Notes under the pieces: generated by a model | Seen by the model: the letters and a program-made list of their open reading frames with translations, nothing else | The model's database searches: none | What the model was told of the DNA's origin: nothing | Assembly: GCA_012295275.1 (NCBI GenBank) | Contig: CM022671.1 | Location: 13,805,178-13,869,177, forward strand | Direction: 5' to 3' | Source of the DNA: Chrysomallon squamiferum | Lineage: Eukaryota; Mollusca; Gastropoda; Neomphalida; Peltospiridae | Length of the DNA: 64,000 bases | Program-made: the position numbers and the translations under genes | In this document: piece after piece, positions 1-12,639 of the stretch | Layout: every line of letters begins with the position of its first letter | How positions within the stretch are numbered: position 1 is the first letter of the stretch

Positions 1-67
1 CAATACATTCATTTACCTTATTTTGTATTAAATGGTATTTACAAGTTATAATTTCTTACATTCATAG

Positions 68-1546
68 ATTTATAAACCATACTGGTCAGGTGATGTTTAC
101 CTGTCGAATCATACACAGTTTGCCATTACTGTTGTCTGCAATCCATGTTTTCTACCATGACAAAATGGCTGCTGTAGCTCATCTTATTGGATCTGATCAG
201 CTTCCTCTTCCTCCACATGTAATTTTGTGGTTTTAATTTTACTGTTATAAATACAAAACATTAAATATTTGTAAGTCATTCTGAACTATTTTATTTATAT
301 AACTGTCACAGATAAAGCTATAATTCATACTTAAATAGAATGATATACAAATGTGTAAATGTATATAAACATGGTATGAACAGATGTCATTAACATATTT
401 TATTTACAACTTCTTGTGTGATTGTTTATTTATTACAGCTAATTTTTACATAATTAAGATACTGGCTTGATTTTTCAATACTTAGGTTTGTCACAAATAA
501 ATAAAAATTGTATATTGATATCTGAAATCTATTGCAGGTAAAGAAGGCAGATAAATGTGTGACATTGAACCCCCGTGCAGGTGAGAGGGCTATTCTGATA
601 AAAAATAGTCAAGGTGACTGGGGAATTGTAACTGGAAGGTGGACTGGCTTTAAACGTGGAGTTCCAGGTGTTAAAGGTAAAAATGGAGATAAATTTTCTC
701 TTTAAATCTTTGATATATTAATAGTTAAGAAACTTAATATATTATTGAAATGAGGTTTGTATTACATTATTCACTGATTCTGATGCTTCATATACGTAGT
801 AATAATTTTGTGATTTATTTTTTAACCAATCAGGAACTCGGAACAAGAAAGGTAAGCGTGGTGTACCTGGCAGTCCTGGTTATCTTTCAATTAAACTCTT
901 CAAGTTGTCTACACGTAGCTGGCAAGACCTGGGACTGGTTGGCTATCTGTCCAACTCATTCAGCTTTTCTCTTGAATCAGTCAGCGTCGATCTTAAAAAG
1001 GGAACCATTCAGATTCATCCTGGTTGCAATGAAATAGCTGAAAATCTTGCAATGACTTTCTCAGTTGCTTTGCTGCATGTTCTATGTCAGCCTCGACCCA
1101 AGGACTGGAAACCTGGAGATCCTGTTCAGAAGACAACAATAACTAGAGGAAGTCGAGCTGTCGCTGCTTGCCCATCAAATGAAATGGCTTTCATCATGGC
1201 TGCAGGCTTTATTGCTATGACTCCTTCTAACTACTATATTCATCACACATATGGTCTAAATGCTTGTGCAGGTTGTGGAGGTGGTGGTATGGGAGACATT
1301 AATGGTATTGACACAGGTGTTGATGCAGATCCAGGTGGTGATGGAGCAGATTTTGGTGCTGATACTGATGGAGTTGGTGATGTTGGAGGAGGAGATGCAG
1401 GTTGTGGTGGATGTGGAGGTTGTGGTGGGTGTGGAGGAGGATGTGGTGGTGGTGGAGGAGGATGTGGTGGAGGAGGAGGTGGATGTGGAGGTGGAGGTGG
1501 ATGTGGTGGAGGTTGTGGGGGAGGATGTGGAGGATGTGGTGGTTAG
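68..1546 (+). CDS. Glycine-rich domain-containing protein (GRDP/DUF1399-type), copy 1, 3' portion (5' end outside window)
   Basis: Three 3' exons are visible: 68-218, 538-676 and 834-1546 (stop TAG). Each is flanked by AG/GT, and the split codons join in frame to give 334 residues. The first exon enters in phase 2, so earlier exons carrying the N-terminal GRDP domain lie left of the window. Exon lengths 151 and 139 and their phases equal those of the complete downstream paralogue (12640-17852). Shared blocks include FTCRII/HSLPLL, ERAILIKN-GDWGI-GRWTG and ALLHVLCQP-PK-WKPG. The protein ends in a tail built almost only of Gly and Cys (roughly 1385-1543), preceded by a short Gly/Asp stretch. 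Family members, known from plants and animals, share an N-terminal DUF1399 domain and often a Cys-Gly tail. In plants they are linked to development and stress; the animal role is not established. Identity of the family comes from the paralogue's diagnostic motifs. Confidence 0.88.
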
Positions 1547-1676
1547 ATCATGTGGGAATAATTTATGTTGATGGTTTCTATTTGACATGGTTTATCTGAC
1601 TGTTGGGTCCAAATATCAAACTTGAACATTAAATTGAATTAGACTTAATTTTTAGACTTTTATATTTTAAACTTTC

Positions 1677-1682
1677 AATAAA
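1677..1682 (+). terminator. Possible poly(A) signal of GRDP copy 1
   Basis: AATAAA lies about 130 bases after the stop codon at 1546. In such AT-rich DNA the hexamer is common by chance, and 6756-6761 is an alternative, so this is only a candidate 3' end. Confidence 0.3.
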
Positions 1683-4600
1683 CAACAAGATAATAATAAT
1701 AATAAATAATTTTTGAAAAATAAATTTGATAACTTCAATAGCTTTAAGTTTGAATTGACAAGGATGAGAGAAAATATCTGGTAAAATAAAATAAAAAAAT
1801 AAAAATGAAATGAAGTGTAGGTTTTTAGATCAAATTTTTGGATAATAAGAAAAGCAGTTCTTTATTTTTATTTTATTACCATTTTTCATTTTCATTTTTT
1901 AACTGAAATGTAAATGGTAACAGATTGAAAAAAAATTGTTATAAAAGGAAGCTGAAATTTTTTTTTACTAAAACATAATACAGTTTCATCAATACATGTT
2001 CATCCTTTACATCAGTATCATATTAGTGTCTAATACATTAATATAGAGGACTCGCAGTCTTTAATGTTTATTATTATTTGCTTTTATATATATATATTAA
2101 GTTAGTTAAAAAAACAGAAACATTAATAGCCTTACTGTGTATATTTTACCTTCATTTTACAAAAGTTTTGCTCAAATGTTACATTCAAGGTTTGTTTAGT
2201 AACTCATAATATATTATTTCTTACATTATTGTGTCTATGCATGGAAATGTTTATTTTTAATCACATGTTAAATTGTTAGCAGATAGGACACCCAGAATAT
2301 TGTTATTGTTTATTCTTCGACTTTGATTTTTATTTTTTTTTATCTTCATTATCTTCATAAGTCCTTCCACATACTTTATGCAAACTTTTTCAGGACACTT
2401 TGTGTGCCTCATATTTAGTCTAATATTTTCCATTGTTTTAAGGTTGTTTTTTTTGGGTTTTTTTGTGTGGAAGATCTTATTTCTTAGGTTATAAAAGTGA
2501 TGAAGATCATAAAAAATTTACACACTGGTATATTATTTATTCATAGAGCATTAATGGAAAACATTGTACTTCCATTTATAATATTGAAGTATTAGAAATC
2601 CTTTTTAAATAAAAACATTAAAATGTTTTTCTGTCCATCAGATCATTGTAGTTTCCAGATATAAAAGATTTTCTGTTTTTTAGTTTTTATTTTAGATTTA
2701 AGTTATACAAAATATGAAATGGATTATGAATGTACAACTGCCAGTAGGGTTTTATAATTTGACTTATGCACTCAACAAGCTTATTATCCTTTCATAATTT
2801 TTTTTTTCCACCTTTCTAAATGGCATAAGCCATTGGACTAGCTTCATATTAAACTTGAAAAGCCAAACAACCTTTTATTTAAATTCTTTTTTATGGATAT
2901 CTTGATTCACTTGTATTTGTACACTATTTGGATTTATATGTATATGTATTTATAAAATTACAAATGCTAATATATATATGTATGTATTGTCTTTATATGT
3001 AAAAATGTATTGCAGTGTTTTAATATAATATCTGTTTTGATCATAAGTGTATCTAAATATTTTTCCATCGTGTTTGCTAAATTACTGATGCATTTTCACT
3101 GTGTATTCTTTATCAGTAGTTTGCTGGTGTGTTCTGGTTTGGAATAATCATTTGAATGACTGATTGGATAATATTCATTTGCATTTTAACAGTGCTAAAA
3201 TACTTCGTTCAGATTTTAGTGGGTTTTTCTGAATGTGTTTGAAACATCAGTCATAAGGAAAATGTTTTAAAGACTGAGAAAGAATCAGATACATAACTGA
3301 AATCTAAATTAAAATAATTGTTTTTCATTTTTATGACATTATGGATACTTCTGTTCAGTTTTGATTTTATAATACTAAAGATTTTTTTAAAAATCATTCA
3401 CTGCTGAAACAATGATTAATGCCTAGGAAATTTTTGTAAATTTGTTTTTCTTAAATTTCATTAATTATTTACATTGCTGCTTTTCTAAGTGGAAAACGGC
3501 TTTATAGATCCATCAAAATGTATTTTCATACAAGCTAGAAAGTTAAGAAGCCATTTTAATTGTACTGTGATAGTTACAGGAGTGTTGAAAGCATTAAATG
3601 TTTAGTTGAAAAGAATTTATTTTGTTTACCTTTAACTGCACTGATTTTTATTATTACTTTTTATTGGACATTGAATTGTATTTGTTTTTGTCTACATAGA
3701 ATGTATTGTTTAACTTAAAAAACACGCACACACACATACACACACATACACGGAGGTTCAAGCTTATTTGTTGTTGAATAGTAATGCAATATTTATAGTT
3801 TTCTTTGTTATATGCAATTAGCGTTTTTTCATTGTGATAAAACCTTAGTGATAGTCTGAAGATTTATACACCTTTTTATTTATTAAACATTATTTTTTCC
3901 TTTTTTCTTTCTTTTGATTTTATACAATATTTTTTAGTGGTTTTTTCAGCATAGTATAGCATCAGAGTAAATTTATTGGATTTGTGATTTTGGTTTATTT
4001 TGTATTCTTTCATAAATCATATCATTAATCATAATTTTACATAAAATTCAAAAATTCAATTATTTTGCCACATTGTTGAATTCATGAAAAATTATAAGAC
4101 ATGCACTAATTGGTTTAATTGTTATTAATAAAGGGTCTATTTCTGTTTGATTTCCAGTTATTTTTCATTTGCTAATTGCTTCTTTTTTTATATTATATTC
4201 TTTGTAAAAAAAAAAAAAGGAAAAAAAGCTGTTCCCAATAATAATGAACATTTGGTCATATTTTTGAGAAGTTTACAAATTTTAACTTATTCATTGTATA
4301 ATAAGGATTATGAGAAATACCATCTTCATAAATTTGTCAATGAAAAAAGTTTGATAAACATTAATAATTTTTAATTTTTTACTGGGGACATGGTTACAAA
4401 ATTATAAAGTGACATACTTATGTCACAACAAATTTGGATGTGAAAATGTACTTGTGATGACTTGTGGTCTTGTTGTTACATAATAACTAAAAAATCAAAT
4501 CTTAATTGTTAGTAATCATAATGATTTTATTGTTTAGAGTTAGAAAGGTTCCAACTGATTTGTTTACTTTAATGATTTTTTTTCTATGTTACTTCTTGGT

Positions 4601-7553
4601 TCTGCACAATTTTTTTTTTTTTATAACTTTTAAGTCATATATTTAATTTTAAAACAATTATTGATTTGGGCATTACTTGAAAATGTTTTTTCTGCTTGAT
4701 TTTTTTTACTGTTTTATATATATATATATATATATATACAGACAAATACATGCCCACATAAGTCCATCACTGTAAATTAGAATTCAAATAAGATATTAAA
4801 CTTTTTATAAAACAATATTTTTTATTTTTTTTTAAATATTGTTTTTAAAGGTAATTTTAGCTATATTCAGTTTAGTAAAAGTAAGTTTTTAAAAAGTCAA
4901 ATCTGTCTGTCTGTCTATACATACATAAATATATGCATGTAAATATGACATACCATTTAAATTAATATACTGAATGTTTAAGAGAAAAGAAAAAAGTTGT
5001 ATAATTTGTTTATTATTATTATTATTATTGTAATATATAGTTTAAAATTGAAGTAAAATAATAAAATTAATAACTATGATTTTATTCAAGAGGACTTATC
5101 CAATTTTATATTTACTTTTAGGTAACATTTAGAAAAGTATTTTTGCACTTGTTTATCATAAACATTGTCATTTATATAGAACATGCTTTTCTGGTATGTT
5201 GTGCTTACAAATATTTTAGCTACGACAAATCTGACTGGATGTTATTGTCCACTTAATTGATATGGATAAAAATTGCCTCTTTCATCCTTTGCTGTGGGCA
5301 AAATCTTTATGACAGTATTTCCTGACAAATGAAATATTTTTTAGTGAGCAGTAGAAATTTGAGAATTGATCAGTTTTTGACTAAAAGAATATTAGAGTAA
5401 GTAAATTAAGGTTTTCAGTTTATATAAAATTATGTAATACACTTATTATTTACTTAATTTTTATTTATTTTTGCCTTAATGACATTTTTTTAACTATAAT
5501 TTGAAGAAATTTTAATCGTTTCAGTTATTCAAATGGAAAATCTTGTTGTCAGAAAAATTATTGAATGTTTCTTTTTATTATTATTATTATTGTTATTATT
5601 TTTTTATTTTTTGTCATACTAGCAGTATTTAGATTTATGCACGACTGCATGTATATTCAGCTCTACATGAATTATAACACTATAACCAGATTTTCTCTTG
5701 ATTAGTTAGTGTTATTGACCACATACATATGCATTATTTAAAATTGTTATAAAATCCTAAGTTAATTTAGTAATAAGTTTTTACATAAACAACAGGTAAA
5801 AGAGCAACAATTTAATAAACCTGTATAATATTTTCAGTTTTAGATTTGGTTCAGTACTGAAATCTTTATTTAATGAATAAAGATCAATTCAAATAAGAAA
5901 ATACAAATGAAATGCATTTTATTTTCTTGGTAATGAATGCGGAGACTGATTTTGAACTTTCAGTACAATTTTTTGTTTGTTTTGAATACATGGAAAACAG
6001 TATAAATAAAAATCAAAAATAAAATCATTAACTTGTTAACAGCTAGATCATGTTCCCCTCTTAGTCATTTTTTTGATATGCAGCTAACACATAACAAGTT
6101 TCAATGAAATCATGAAATAGCTTATTACACTTTTCCATTTATTTTCAATAGTTATTAATTTAACATGTTAAATTGTTTTATTAAGAGACTACAAAATGTT
6201 CTGGTCACAAATTGAACTTTTTTGCAATATCTAGGAGATAAATATGTTCAAATTTCAAATTGCACATATGTATCCATTTTATATTGGATTACAATAGAAT
6301 TAATATACATTTTGACCAATGTTTTGTGGTGTTAACATATAGTTCTTTTTCCAAAAAAAAAGAAGAAAAAAAACGTAACCGAGACACCAGATGCATTGAT
6401 GAAAATATTATAAAAGTGTTTAATATTATATTTTTGTTCAAGATTATATTATTAACTTTTGATTTTTGAATGAAATAGTATTGTTTTATTCTGCATAATT
6501 AGAAATGCTAAATTGAGAAATAGTTGTGCAAAAGGATTTGTTTCAAAAATGTATTATTTGAAAGGTATGAAAAGGCAGGAGGTGATAATAAATTACACCT
6601 GTAAACACCTAATATTCCTGTAAACATTTTGTGAAAGTTTGCACGTGTTACAGTTCACTTTTTTAACTGTAGTTTTCATACCTTATGCATTAGGTCTCAA
6701 GTGTTTGTTTATAATTGTAATATGTGATATAGTTACTTGTTGCATTTCTTAGTGAAATAAAGTTATAAAAAATGTTTTTTTATTCTTTTGGTTATAAATT
6801 TTTTTGATTTATCTGATAGATAAGAAAATCACCATGACATTTAATCTTATTTTCATTTTCTAGGATTGAAATGAATTCCATAACAACAACAAAAGTATTA
6901 ATTTTATTTTAAAGACAATATTTATTATTAGAACCAAAACAGACATTTGGAAATGTATAAAATATGCAAGATTTCTTCATACATTAAGGTTTATTCTTTG
7001 CATCAGTGGAAATGATGGTTCAGAATATCAAAGTAATAATCACTGGTATCTTAAAGTATCTCACTGAAAAAAAAAATAATAATAATAAAAAAATTATTTT
7101 TGCAAATCAAAACTAAAGTAGAACAAATGTGTAAGATTAAGCAACAATAATGTTACAACGACAGGTAAGTTCACACAAAAAGAACAAAAAATTAAAATGA
7201 AATTATCATACATCTGCTATGCATTAATTATTTAATGTATACGTATGTATATACCGACATATAATTATAATATCTGCACATCTAAAGCGTGTAAAAGGCA
7301 AGAATACCTCTGCGTTTGTGCATGCGTACATATATTCACACACAAAGACACACACGCGCATATATATAATTATATATAAACAAATTGTTAATATGGTTGT
7401 TATTATTTATTATGTAATCTATCTATTGTTCATCAAAATGAATTAAAAAAAGAAACTTTATATTGAAAATCCGACCGAACGCAGTGATGCATAAAATTCA
7501 ATGACTAGCAATTGTTATTGCCTCCCCTTACCTTATTTATAGCACAACAAAAA

Positions 7554-7601
7554 ACTTCCGGTGACGTTAGTGGAAAAAATTAAAGGAGGAAAGTATTAAA
7601 A
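7554..7601 (+). promoter_or_regulatory. Possible promoter and untranslated first exon of GRDP copy 2
   Basis: A composite ACTTCCGGTGACG (ETS-type core followed by a CRE-like half site) stands at 7554-7566 in otherwise AT-rich DNA. It is followed 35 bases later by a donor-like AAAA|GTAAGT at 7602. GRDP copy 2 clearly needs an upstream non-coding exon, because its first coding exon opens with an acceptor at 12613-12614. The link is inference; a second donor-like CGACAG|GTAAGT near 7163 is an alternative. Confidence 0.2.
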
Positions 7602-10600
7602 GTAAGTTTGAAATTTTCAGCAGTATTTAAAAAAGTACATTTCTTTAAGCTATAAGTGCTGTAAAATGTAATATATAACGTATATAACTTATAAGTTTGG
7701 AATAAAAACAATGAGATTTTGTGACAAGACTCAAATTTTCAGTTTCAACAATAGATTCTAAAGTAAAAGTGTCATAAGTTTAAAATGTAAATCGAAGAGA
7801 GTCTCCAAATGATGCGACATCCACATTCTTCTTTTTGTTTAACCCGCCTATAAAATAATTTGCCTTTATGAGTTTTTAGATTTTTCTATATGACAAAACA
7901 TTCAGAAAATATATTCAGGTTAATACGAAATATTTAAATAATAAGGTTTTTGAGAGAAACTTCTATATATAAATAAATAAATAAATAAATATATATATAT
8001 ATAAAAAGTTAAGGCTAATCAAAATAGATTTCCTCTGTTTAAAAAAAAAAAAAAGAATTTTTTTTTTTGTTAATTTAAAGCTGTTTTCATCATCAGATAA
8101 TTCTAATTCCAGTGATGAATTAATGACTTTTAATATCAAATCCTGGGCATCATGTAAAAATCCTTAATCCAGAGATTTACAAAAAAAAAAGAAAAAAAAA
8201 AAAAAAGAAATGAGTAAAAAAAGAAAACAAATTAAAGAAAACTGAAACAAAGATTTAAAAAAGAAGAAAATAGTGTATCCTCATGGTATTGGTTTTGATG
8301 CAGATAAGCAACAATCTCACATTGTGCAGAAATAACAATGTTTTTCTTGTTATTATTGACAGAGACATAACATAATATATATACATGATTAAAATATAAA
8401 CATTAAATTCAGTATATATTGCGAGTTTGTTTCTAGTTATGATGTATATTCTAGCGTTTTAATGATGTGTGGGATTTGACATAGAACATGTAAGTGAGTT
8501 CCATAAAAATAGATTGAAGTAGTCATGGCCTAATTGTTTAATAGTTTTCTGACTGTCAGCAGACGGCAATGTTTTGTGCAATTTACAAGTGAAATTAACT
8601 TTGAAATTTTGGCAATACTGGGTTGTTTATATATGGCTAAAAACTGCCTTATGAAAAACAGTACTTTTAGCTATGTGGTTATGTTAATTGTTTAATCTAA
8701 CCGAAAACATGTGAATAGGAAGCATTTCTTTATTTGGTATGTAAAAAACCCTTCAGTAAACAAAACCTTGTCCATGATTATGCGCACTCATAGCAAAGGT
8801 GTGACAAAACCCATATTGCATCAAAACATACTGAGAGGATGCATATAACATCTTAAAAATGTATAATGTCCAAAATATTAAAATTAAGTTTAAAAGTAAG
8901 AAGAGAAGAAATTTTTAAGTAAAAAAATACAACTTGAGTCCATGTACTTGTATTTCAAATAGAAAAAATTATAAAATAAAAAAAATGACTAAGAAAATAT
9001 TTTTTACAGGTTTATCATATAAAAGTTTAATTAAATAAGAAAAGAAGGAAAGAAACAAAATTAAGAAAAATGACATAAAAATATTTAAAGAAAGAAAGAA
9101 GAATGTACAGAATCTCTAAATAATAGATTCTAAATAAAAATATTTGATTAGCTAAAAAGAAAAAACACATACAATTCAATTTTAACTTTCATCAAAGTGG
9201 GATTTTAACCAGGAGGGTTTTAGCCTAGAGTGTTTAGATCACATGCTTTTCACACCAAACTGTATTCCATAATAAATATTTAGTCAGTACGATATTTCAT
9301 GGATACTTATGAGGTCATCTTTAAAGAATAATGGGTTTTAAAATTTCCTGTAAATATTGACAAGTTCTAGGCTATCTAGTTCTAGTTTTTTTAAATATTA
9401 TGATTGAAAGTATATTTTTGTCATGCTCATTAGTATATATAATTATTAATCTTTGTTTCTTAAAGAATGATGTGCCTATAATGATTATTGATAAACACTG
9501 ACCTCACTTATCTGTGTAACATTCAGTTTGCACTTTAACAAAGTGGACAATATGCTTAGTTAACATTAATTTTAGACATCTCCTGGTAACAAAGAGTTAA
9601 GTTTGAAAGTTAGATATTGCATGTCAGATCAATGCACTGAACTTACATTCAGTAATAATATAGAAGGATTTAGTAGTTGAAAGTACAGTTTAAACATAAA
9701 TATGTTAATAAATTATGGTAGCCTCTGCATTCAATGTTTCAGTAATATAGATAAGAGTAACTGCTGGTGCTTGAGATTTGCTTGTTATTTTGACTTCATG
9801 AAGTTTAAACAAAATAGTATACTTAATAAAAAATTTCTAAAATTATATAATATAAAGGAATTAATTTTGGAAAGATGAAGATATAACATAAGTGAAGAGT
9901 ATAAAAAAATAGTCACAGTTTGGAAAAGTTTAAGATTATTACAACCCAATTTTACTTTGTGTTGTGTTGACATGGTATGGATTAATATTTTACAACATAT
10001 TTATCAACACTTTCATAAAAGAAAACAACAACAACAAAAAAAAAATAAAAATATTATTGTAGCATTCAGGCAAGATGAAGGAACCAATACTAATTTTTCT
10101 GGTTTAGTAAGCAAAAATAATAATAATGATGATTATAATAATAACAATAATAGTGTTTTTAATTGTACTCTCTGTGGACCATTGGCTGAAAAAGGAAATG
10201 ACGTGTGTGCGTGTGTGAAAATATTAATATGAAAACAGTTAAAGCAAATGTTGATTAACATAAATTTTTATGTTTTGTTTTTCTATACATAAAATTATAA
10301 ATACATAAAGTAAATATTGTAGAATTGTTATAAATCAATAATCATACGGGTTTTGCCTTAATACACAATTCCATTATATGCATGTTAATCACCATGGGAT
10401 AGACTAAAGAAAAGAAGCTTCTGGAAACGTATTCCAGCATATATTGTTTAAATGAATTAAAGGATTTACTTTAATGGTAATAGTAACTGTATAGACATTT
10501 CTACTGAATGAAAGGAGAACTATAAAGATGTTTTTCACATGTTAACTTTCCTTTATGGTTTTAGACAACAGCTAGTAACAACAACAACCTTTTAATTAAA

Positions 10601-12639
10601 GTACATCATGTTTACCTTTCTTATTGTTCACTGTAGAATTTTACTGATATATTGTAAAGAATTTCACTAATAGTTGAATGTAGCATTTGGAACATATTTA
10701 AGACTTTTGACGAATTAATGTTAAAGATAAATAGATGAATTATTTTTATGGGAAGCTGCAAGAGGATTATCTCACAAGAAATGGTATTGCATATTAAAAA
10801 ATATCTATCTAAATATTAATGATTTTTAGTATCTTCACAGAAAAACAGAACTGTTAAAGAAATCTAGTCTACACATACAATTTAGTATTGGCACAGGAGG
10901 CCTTTCTATATTTAGGTACAGAGTTACAAGATGTTAGGTGTTTTTGTGATTTTGTTAGTGTAGTTCAATGTTGTGTTCTTTTTTCTTTTCTGTTTTTTTT
11001 TTTTTTTTTTTTCTTTTCTTCTTCTAGTAGTTGGATGAAAACATGCATGGATAAATGTAGGACAGGAAACAACAAAATTACAACCTATTATTAAAATTTG
11101 CAATGGTGAAACATGAGTGATCATAAATTTAATAAAAGTATTTTGATTAGTCATGTTCACATAGGAAAAAGACTTTGATATAATTTTATGGCAATACATT
11201 TCTTTTGGAAATAATTTCATTTTGCGCATAAGTGTCATGGAGTGGTATAGAAAATAGTCTTATTTCTAGACATAAGCATCATGGACAGTTAGTCAGTGGC
11301 ACTTGAGACTTGTTCATTTGACTTAAGTTGGCAGTAAATATTAATTGGCCTATTGTTCCAGCAGTACTTGTCCTAGTTAAAGGTGAATATTTTCTTTGAA
11401 CCTAACTCTTAGGTAACTTTGATCAAAATAATTTTAATCTGTGAGTATTTTATGTACACTTTTTTGTGAATGTTCATTTTAAATGTATTTCAGGTCAGGT
11501 ATGTTTTATTTTAGTTTTTTCATTTTATTTTGTTGATGGTGATGTTGATGTTGTTAGTGTTGTTCTTATTATTATTATCATTAACACATCATCATCATCA
11601 TCATCATCATCATTATTATTATTATTATTATTATTATCTGTCCGTCTGTCTTTCAAAAGTGGGACATATTAATAAATATTTTACTAAAAACATCAAAATA
11701 AATGTCACCCAGTACTCTGATTACTATTTTACTCTGTATTTATTTAAAAGATGTGTACAGCTTAAAAGATAAAGAAAATTAACCCTGACTGTCGTGTTTT
11801 AATGTGGTGTCAGTTAATGACTGTCATATTTACCACGCAACCTTTCACATACGGTACTTTTCTTTCAGTTCATTTGGTAGTGATATGAAATAAATTATTT
11901 TCAGGTATTTGATGTATGCAGTGCTTACAATACAAACTGTATCTGTTTCATGGATATTTAATGCACTTCTTTTTAATAATGGCTATAATGTGAACTGATT
12001 CTCATTCACGTCAGTACAAGTCTGCTTCTTGTGTGCTATAAGACTTTTTAAAGATTCCAAGTATATCATGTTAGTTTTACTGAAAAGAGACTTATACATA
12101 CCATCATCCTTTTTTAAAAATGTTTTATAATTCTTAATTATGTATTACTAATAAAAGCTGTTACCAAGAGAGATTTTAAATAACTATAAGATTATGATAG
12201 TTTTGCTTGGTTAGATTTAAATTATATTTTTGTTACTAGTATTGTTGCTTTTTGTTGTTGCTGTTGTTGTTGCTGTTGTTGTTTTTAATTTATAATTTTT
12301 TTTTTTTTAATATATAGGACATTGCAAGTTTAATCATAATAAAATGATTGATATACAATCGGAGCAGATATATGTATAGTATATTTTCTGATATGTAGCA
12401 TGTGTAGACAAATTTAATGATTTTTCTTTTTCTACTTTTCTTTCATTTTTATTTACTTATTTTTTTGCACAGCCATATTTACTATATTTTAATTTAAATT
12501 ATAGATAGATACATAACTTAATCTTGTAACTACCTCTGTTTGTTACCAAATAGATTTTGTAGTTTTGTGCTGGTATCATTTATCAATTCATTCATGCAGT
12601 TTTACTTTTTTTAGCACTGATGTGCCACACAGCAGTAAC

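Larger units (their letters stand above)
1547..12614. other. AT-rich intergenic region / long 3' UTR between the GRDP copies
   Basis: No convincing coding exon was found on either strand in 11 kb. The open frames here are short, AT-rich and full of homopolymers. The left part is probably the 3' UTR of GRDP copy 1. AATAAA occurs at 1677-1682 and again, in a more classical setting, at 6756-6761 (AGTGAAATAAAGTTATAAA), so the message could extend several kb. Simple repeats include TA runs near 4720, ATAA near 7970, CAT/ATT near 11588-11637 and TTG/CTG near 12245-12285. One or more untranslated first exons of GRDP copy 2 should lie in the right half. Confidence 0.6.

Noticed and set aside
1256-1588. 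Minus-strand Ser/Thr-rich open frame of 110 codons
   Set aside because: It is the antisense shadow of the Gly-Cys tail of GRDP copy 1; the triplet repeats keep other frames open.
12565-12639. Start of GRDP copy 2 at the left edge of its open frame
   Set aside because: That edge is not an ATG, and an acceptor at 12613-12614 shows it is intron; ATG at 12640 is preferred.
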